Shown piece after piece: positions 62,169-64,000 of a DNA stretch of 64,000 nt. Below the pieces are notes generated by a model. The model did no database searches. It saw only the letters and a program-made list of their open reading frames with translations, and had not been told where the DNA came from. The translations under genes were made by a program, and so were the position numbers. Source of the stretch: Nocardioides plantarum (GTDB taxonomy: Bacteria; Actinomycetota; Actinomycetes; Propionibacteriales; Nocardioidaceae); contig NZ_VDMS01000001.1 of NCBI RefSeq assembly GCF_006346395.1, positions 310,001-374,000 on the forward strand. Reading direction: 5' to 3'. Position 1 is the first letter of the stretch; every line of letters begins with the position of its first letter.

Positions 62169-63781
62169 GTCGGGTCACGCTCCTCAGCTGGGGTGGTGGG
62201 TCGGTCGGTCGGTGGCGTGGGGGCCGTCGTGGGGGCCGTCGTGGGGGTCCGGGGCGGACGGGCCGGGAGCAGCAGGGGCAGCGCCAGCTCGTGGCGCCAG
62301 TGGTGCAGTGCCGCTGCGTAGGCGGTCAGGCCCACGCCCAGCCCGACGCACCACGACCACGGGGCGGGGCCGAGGACCGCGGAGGCGGTCACCGCCGGCG
62401 GCACGAGGCAGAGCGGCGGCAGGGCCGCGGCGAGCAGGACCTGCCGGTCCGGCCCGACGCCGAGGTCGGCGCGCACCTGCCAGGTCGCCAGGCCGCACCG
62501 GGTGACCACGGCCACCGCCCAGGCGACGGCGGCCCCGGTGATGCCCCATCGCGGGACGAGGACCACGCACAGGGCCACGTCGAGGACGAGGGTGCCGACG
62601 GCGTTGAGCATGCTGAGGTCGCTGCGTCCGGCCATCACCAGCAGCGTGTCCACCGGACCGGTGGCGACGGCCACCAGCATCGCCAGGCTCATCACCACGA
62701 CCACGGCGGCGGCGTCGGCGTACCGCTCCCCGAAGAGGGCGAGGTAGCGCGACGGCGTGGTGGCCACGACGAGGTAGAGCGGCCAGGCGAGCAGGATGCC
62801 CCACGACGTGGCGACCCCGAACACCGTGGTCAGGGTGCGTCGGTCCTCGTGGACCAGGATCGCGGTGAAGCGGGGCTGGAGCACCTGCTGCAGCGCCTGG
62901 ACCGCGAGCTGCCCCACCGGCACGAAACGCGTCGCCGCGGCGTAGAGCGCCGCGTCCACCGGCGTCAGCAGCACGGCCACCACGACGATGTCGGCCTTCT
63001 GGATGCCCATCTGGGCCAGCGACCCGACGCCGCGGGGCCAGGTGAATCGCCAGTACTGGCGGCCGATCCCCGACCCCTGGTCCAGCGCCGACTCCTGCAG
63101 CGACGGTCGTCGCGTCGCAGGGGCCGCGCCGGCGCGGCCCCGCAGCGACCGGACGGCGGTGACGGCCGCGTACGGCGCGGAGACGAGGTACGCCGCGGCC
63201 CACCCGAGCACGGCGGCCACGAGCCCGCCGCCGCCCGCGAGGAGCGCGGCCGGCACCGCCACCTGCAGCCCGCTCCGCACGAGGCGGTCGCCGATCACCG
63301 TCGGACCGAGCGATCCGACTCCACGTGTCGAGGCCAGCAGCACGTCGGCGAGGACCGCCGCGGGCAAGGCCAGCGCGATCCACCCGAGGAGCCGGGCGCG
63401 ACCGCCCTCGATCCCGATCCAGGCCGCCACGGTGTCGCCGTGCGTCACGAGGAGGACGGCCCAGGCGGTGGCCACCAGGCTGGTCGGGACCACGGCCCAC
63501 AGCACCACCCGCCGTACGGCGTCGTCGTCCGAGACCGACTCGAGGCGGAGCATGAACCGGGCCAGACCCGCCTCGGTCCCGAAGGTGGACGCGCTGACGA
63601 GCAGCGCGAACCCGGACGTGAGGGCGAAGAACCGTCCGGCGTCGGCCGGGTCGAGCCCGTGCGTGATCGTGACGGCGAGCCCGAAGCCGGCGACCGCCGC
63701 GAACCCGGACCCGGCGAGGCCCAGGGTGGCTCCGCGGGCGACGTGACGGAGCTGGACGACCGCAGGATCGGCCGGGATCAC
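62138..63781 (-). CDS. Wzx-type polysaccharide flippase
   Basis: 547 aa from a GTG with about 14 membrane helices, a MATE/PST-like flippase. Segments include VARGATLGLAGSGFAAVAGF, FGTEAGLARFMLRL and LALVVATGPVDTLLVMAGRS-type helices. It is predicted to move undecaprenyl-linked repeat units to the outer leaflet for polymerisation by the Wzy-like protein. The C-terminus is Thr/Pro-rich. Its start overlaps a gene that continues beyond the window by 4 bp (GTGA). Confidence 0.87.
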   Translation of the reverse strand: MIPADPAVVQLRHVARGATLGLAGSGFAAVAGFGLAVTITHGLDPADAGRFFALTSGFALLVSASTFGTEAGLARFMLRLESVSDDDAVRRVVLWAVVPTSLVATAWAVLLVTHGDTVAAWIGIEGGRARLLGWIALALPAAVLADVLLASTRGVGSLGPTVIGDRLVRSGLQVAVPAALLAGGGGLVAAVLGWAAAYLVSAPYAAVTAVRSLRGRAGAAPATRRPSLQESALDQGSGIGRQYWRFTWPRGVGSLAQMGIQKADIVVVAVLLTPVDAALYAAATRFVPVGQLAVQALQQVLQPRFTAILVHEDRRTLTTVFGVATSWGILLAWPLYLVVATTPSRYLALFGERYADAAAVVVVMSLAMLVAVATGPVDTLLVMAGRSDLSMLNAVGTLVLDVALCVVLVPRWGITGAAVAWAVAVVTRCGLATWQVRADLGVGPDRQVLLAAALPPLCLVPPAVTASAVLGPAPWSWCVGLGVGLTAYAAALHHWRHELALPLLLPARPPRTPTTAPTTAPTPPTDRPTTPAEERDPTCGLETPYVP

Positions 63782-64000
63782 GCGCCCTCCCGCGGCCGGA
63801 CGCCGACCGGTGCGGCGTCGCGCGGGGCCAGTCGGGCGAATCGGGCGAGCCGCGCGAGCCTGGCGAGACGGCGGGTGGCCCGGACGTCCCGGCCCTGGGT
63901 CCGCTCGAGCGGGTCGGCCTTCAACGGCCGGACGTTGTTCGACGGCGTACCCGCGCGTGGTTCACCGGGCCGCGGCGTCCCGCGCTCGCGCGGGTCACGG
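63778..64000 (-). CDS. C-terminal end of an unidentified protein, cut by window edge
   Basis: An open frame enters from the window edge and stops with TGA at 63778, overlapping the flippase start. The visible 73 residues include NNVRPLKADPLERTQGRDVR and an Arg/Leu/Ala-rich amphipathic segment (RRLARLARLARFARLA). No family is recognised. Context suggests another polysaccharide-assembly gene. Confidence 0.55.
   Translation of the reverse strand, partial: RDPRERGTPRPGEPRAGTPSNNVRPLKADPLERTQGRDVRATRRLARLARLARFARLAPRDAAPVGVRPREGA

Overview
The window reads as chromosome of a high-GC Gram-positive actinobacterium, most likely from the Nocardioides / Propionibacteriales neighbourhood. GC is high throughout, GTG starts are common, and neighbouring genes often share GTGA or ATGA start/stop overlaps. 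It has a class A RNase P RNA, a furA-katG pair, a methionine aminopeptidase with a proline-rich N-terminal extension, and the actinobacterial crtYc/crtYd cyclase. Species cannot be named from sequence alone. No tRNA, rRNA other than RNase P RNA, CRISPR array, transposase or phage gene was seen.

Positions 1-13150 are mostly housekeeping and accessory genes: a truncated AbiEi-type protein, an MFS transporter, a small-molecule phosphotransferase, panB, a Gre factor, an S10 carboxypeptidase, a secreted sugar dehydrogenase, map, the ATP-grasp / alpha-E / transglutaminase triad, and a YibE/F membrane protein with a His-rich N-terminus. Many genes appear to be leaderless: a TAnnnT -10 box lies 6-8 nt before the start codon. 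rnpB (about 13172-13573) ends at a convergent hairpin. Next comes an XRE regulator coupled to a frameshifted nucleotidyltransferase, with a perfect 20-bp palindrome at its promoter and a decayed partial copy of the XRE gene beyond it. A collagen-like secreted protein, a methyltransferase, and katG-furA follow.

Positions 20976-31043 form a carotenoid cluster: crtE, split lycopene cyclase crtYc/crtYd, a CrtA-like oxygenase, a CruF-like hydratase, a family 2 glycosyltransferase and a CrtD-type desaturase on one side, with crtB-crtI and a CDP-alcohol phosphatidyltransferase facing them. The set suggests a monocyclic, hydroxylated, glycosylated carotenoid (inference). A class F sortase with its own ice-binding-like substrate follows.

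Positions about 33400-64000 are a cell-surface and exopolysaccharide region. It contains a GH26-like secreted glycosidase, a ScyD-like propeller, a giant PKD/Ig-like protein, two further related beta-propeller proteins (one with a malectin-like domain), an ANTAR regulator, a histidine kinase/LuxR response-regulator pair, and a second LuxR regulator with an atypical receiver. Polymer genes include a split PssD/PssE glycosyltransferase, an initiating sugar-phosphate transferase, a protein that fuses an O-antigen-polymerase-like half to a Wzz-like half, further glycosyl-, methyl-, phospho- and sulfotransferases, and a Wzx flippase. Several promoters here share a quasi-palindromic site (TnCCCA-N5-GGKnACG-like). 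I propose this as the operator of a surface-polymer regulon controlled by the LuxR-type regulators. This shared site and the fused polymerase are the most novel signals in the window.
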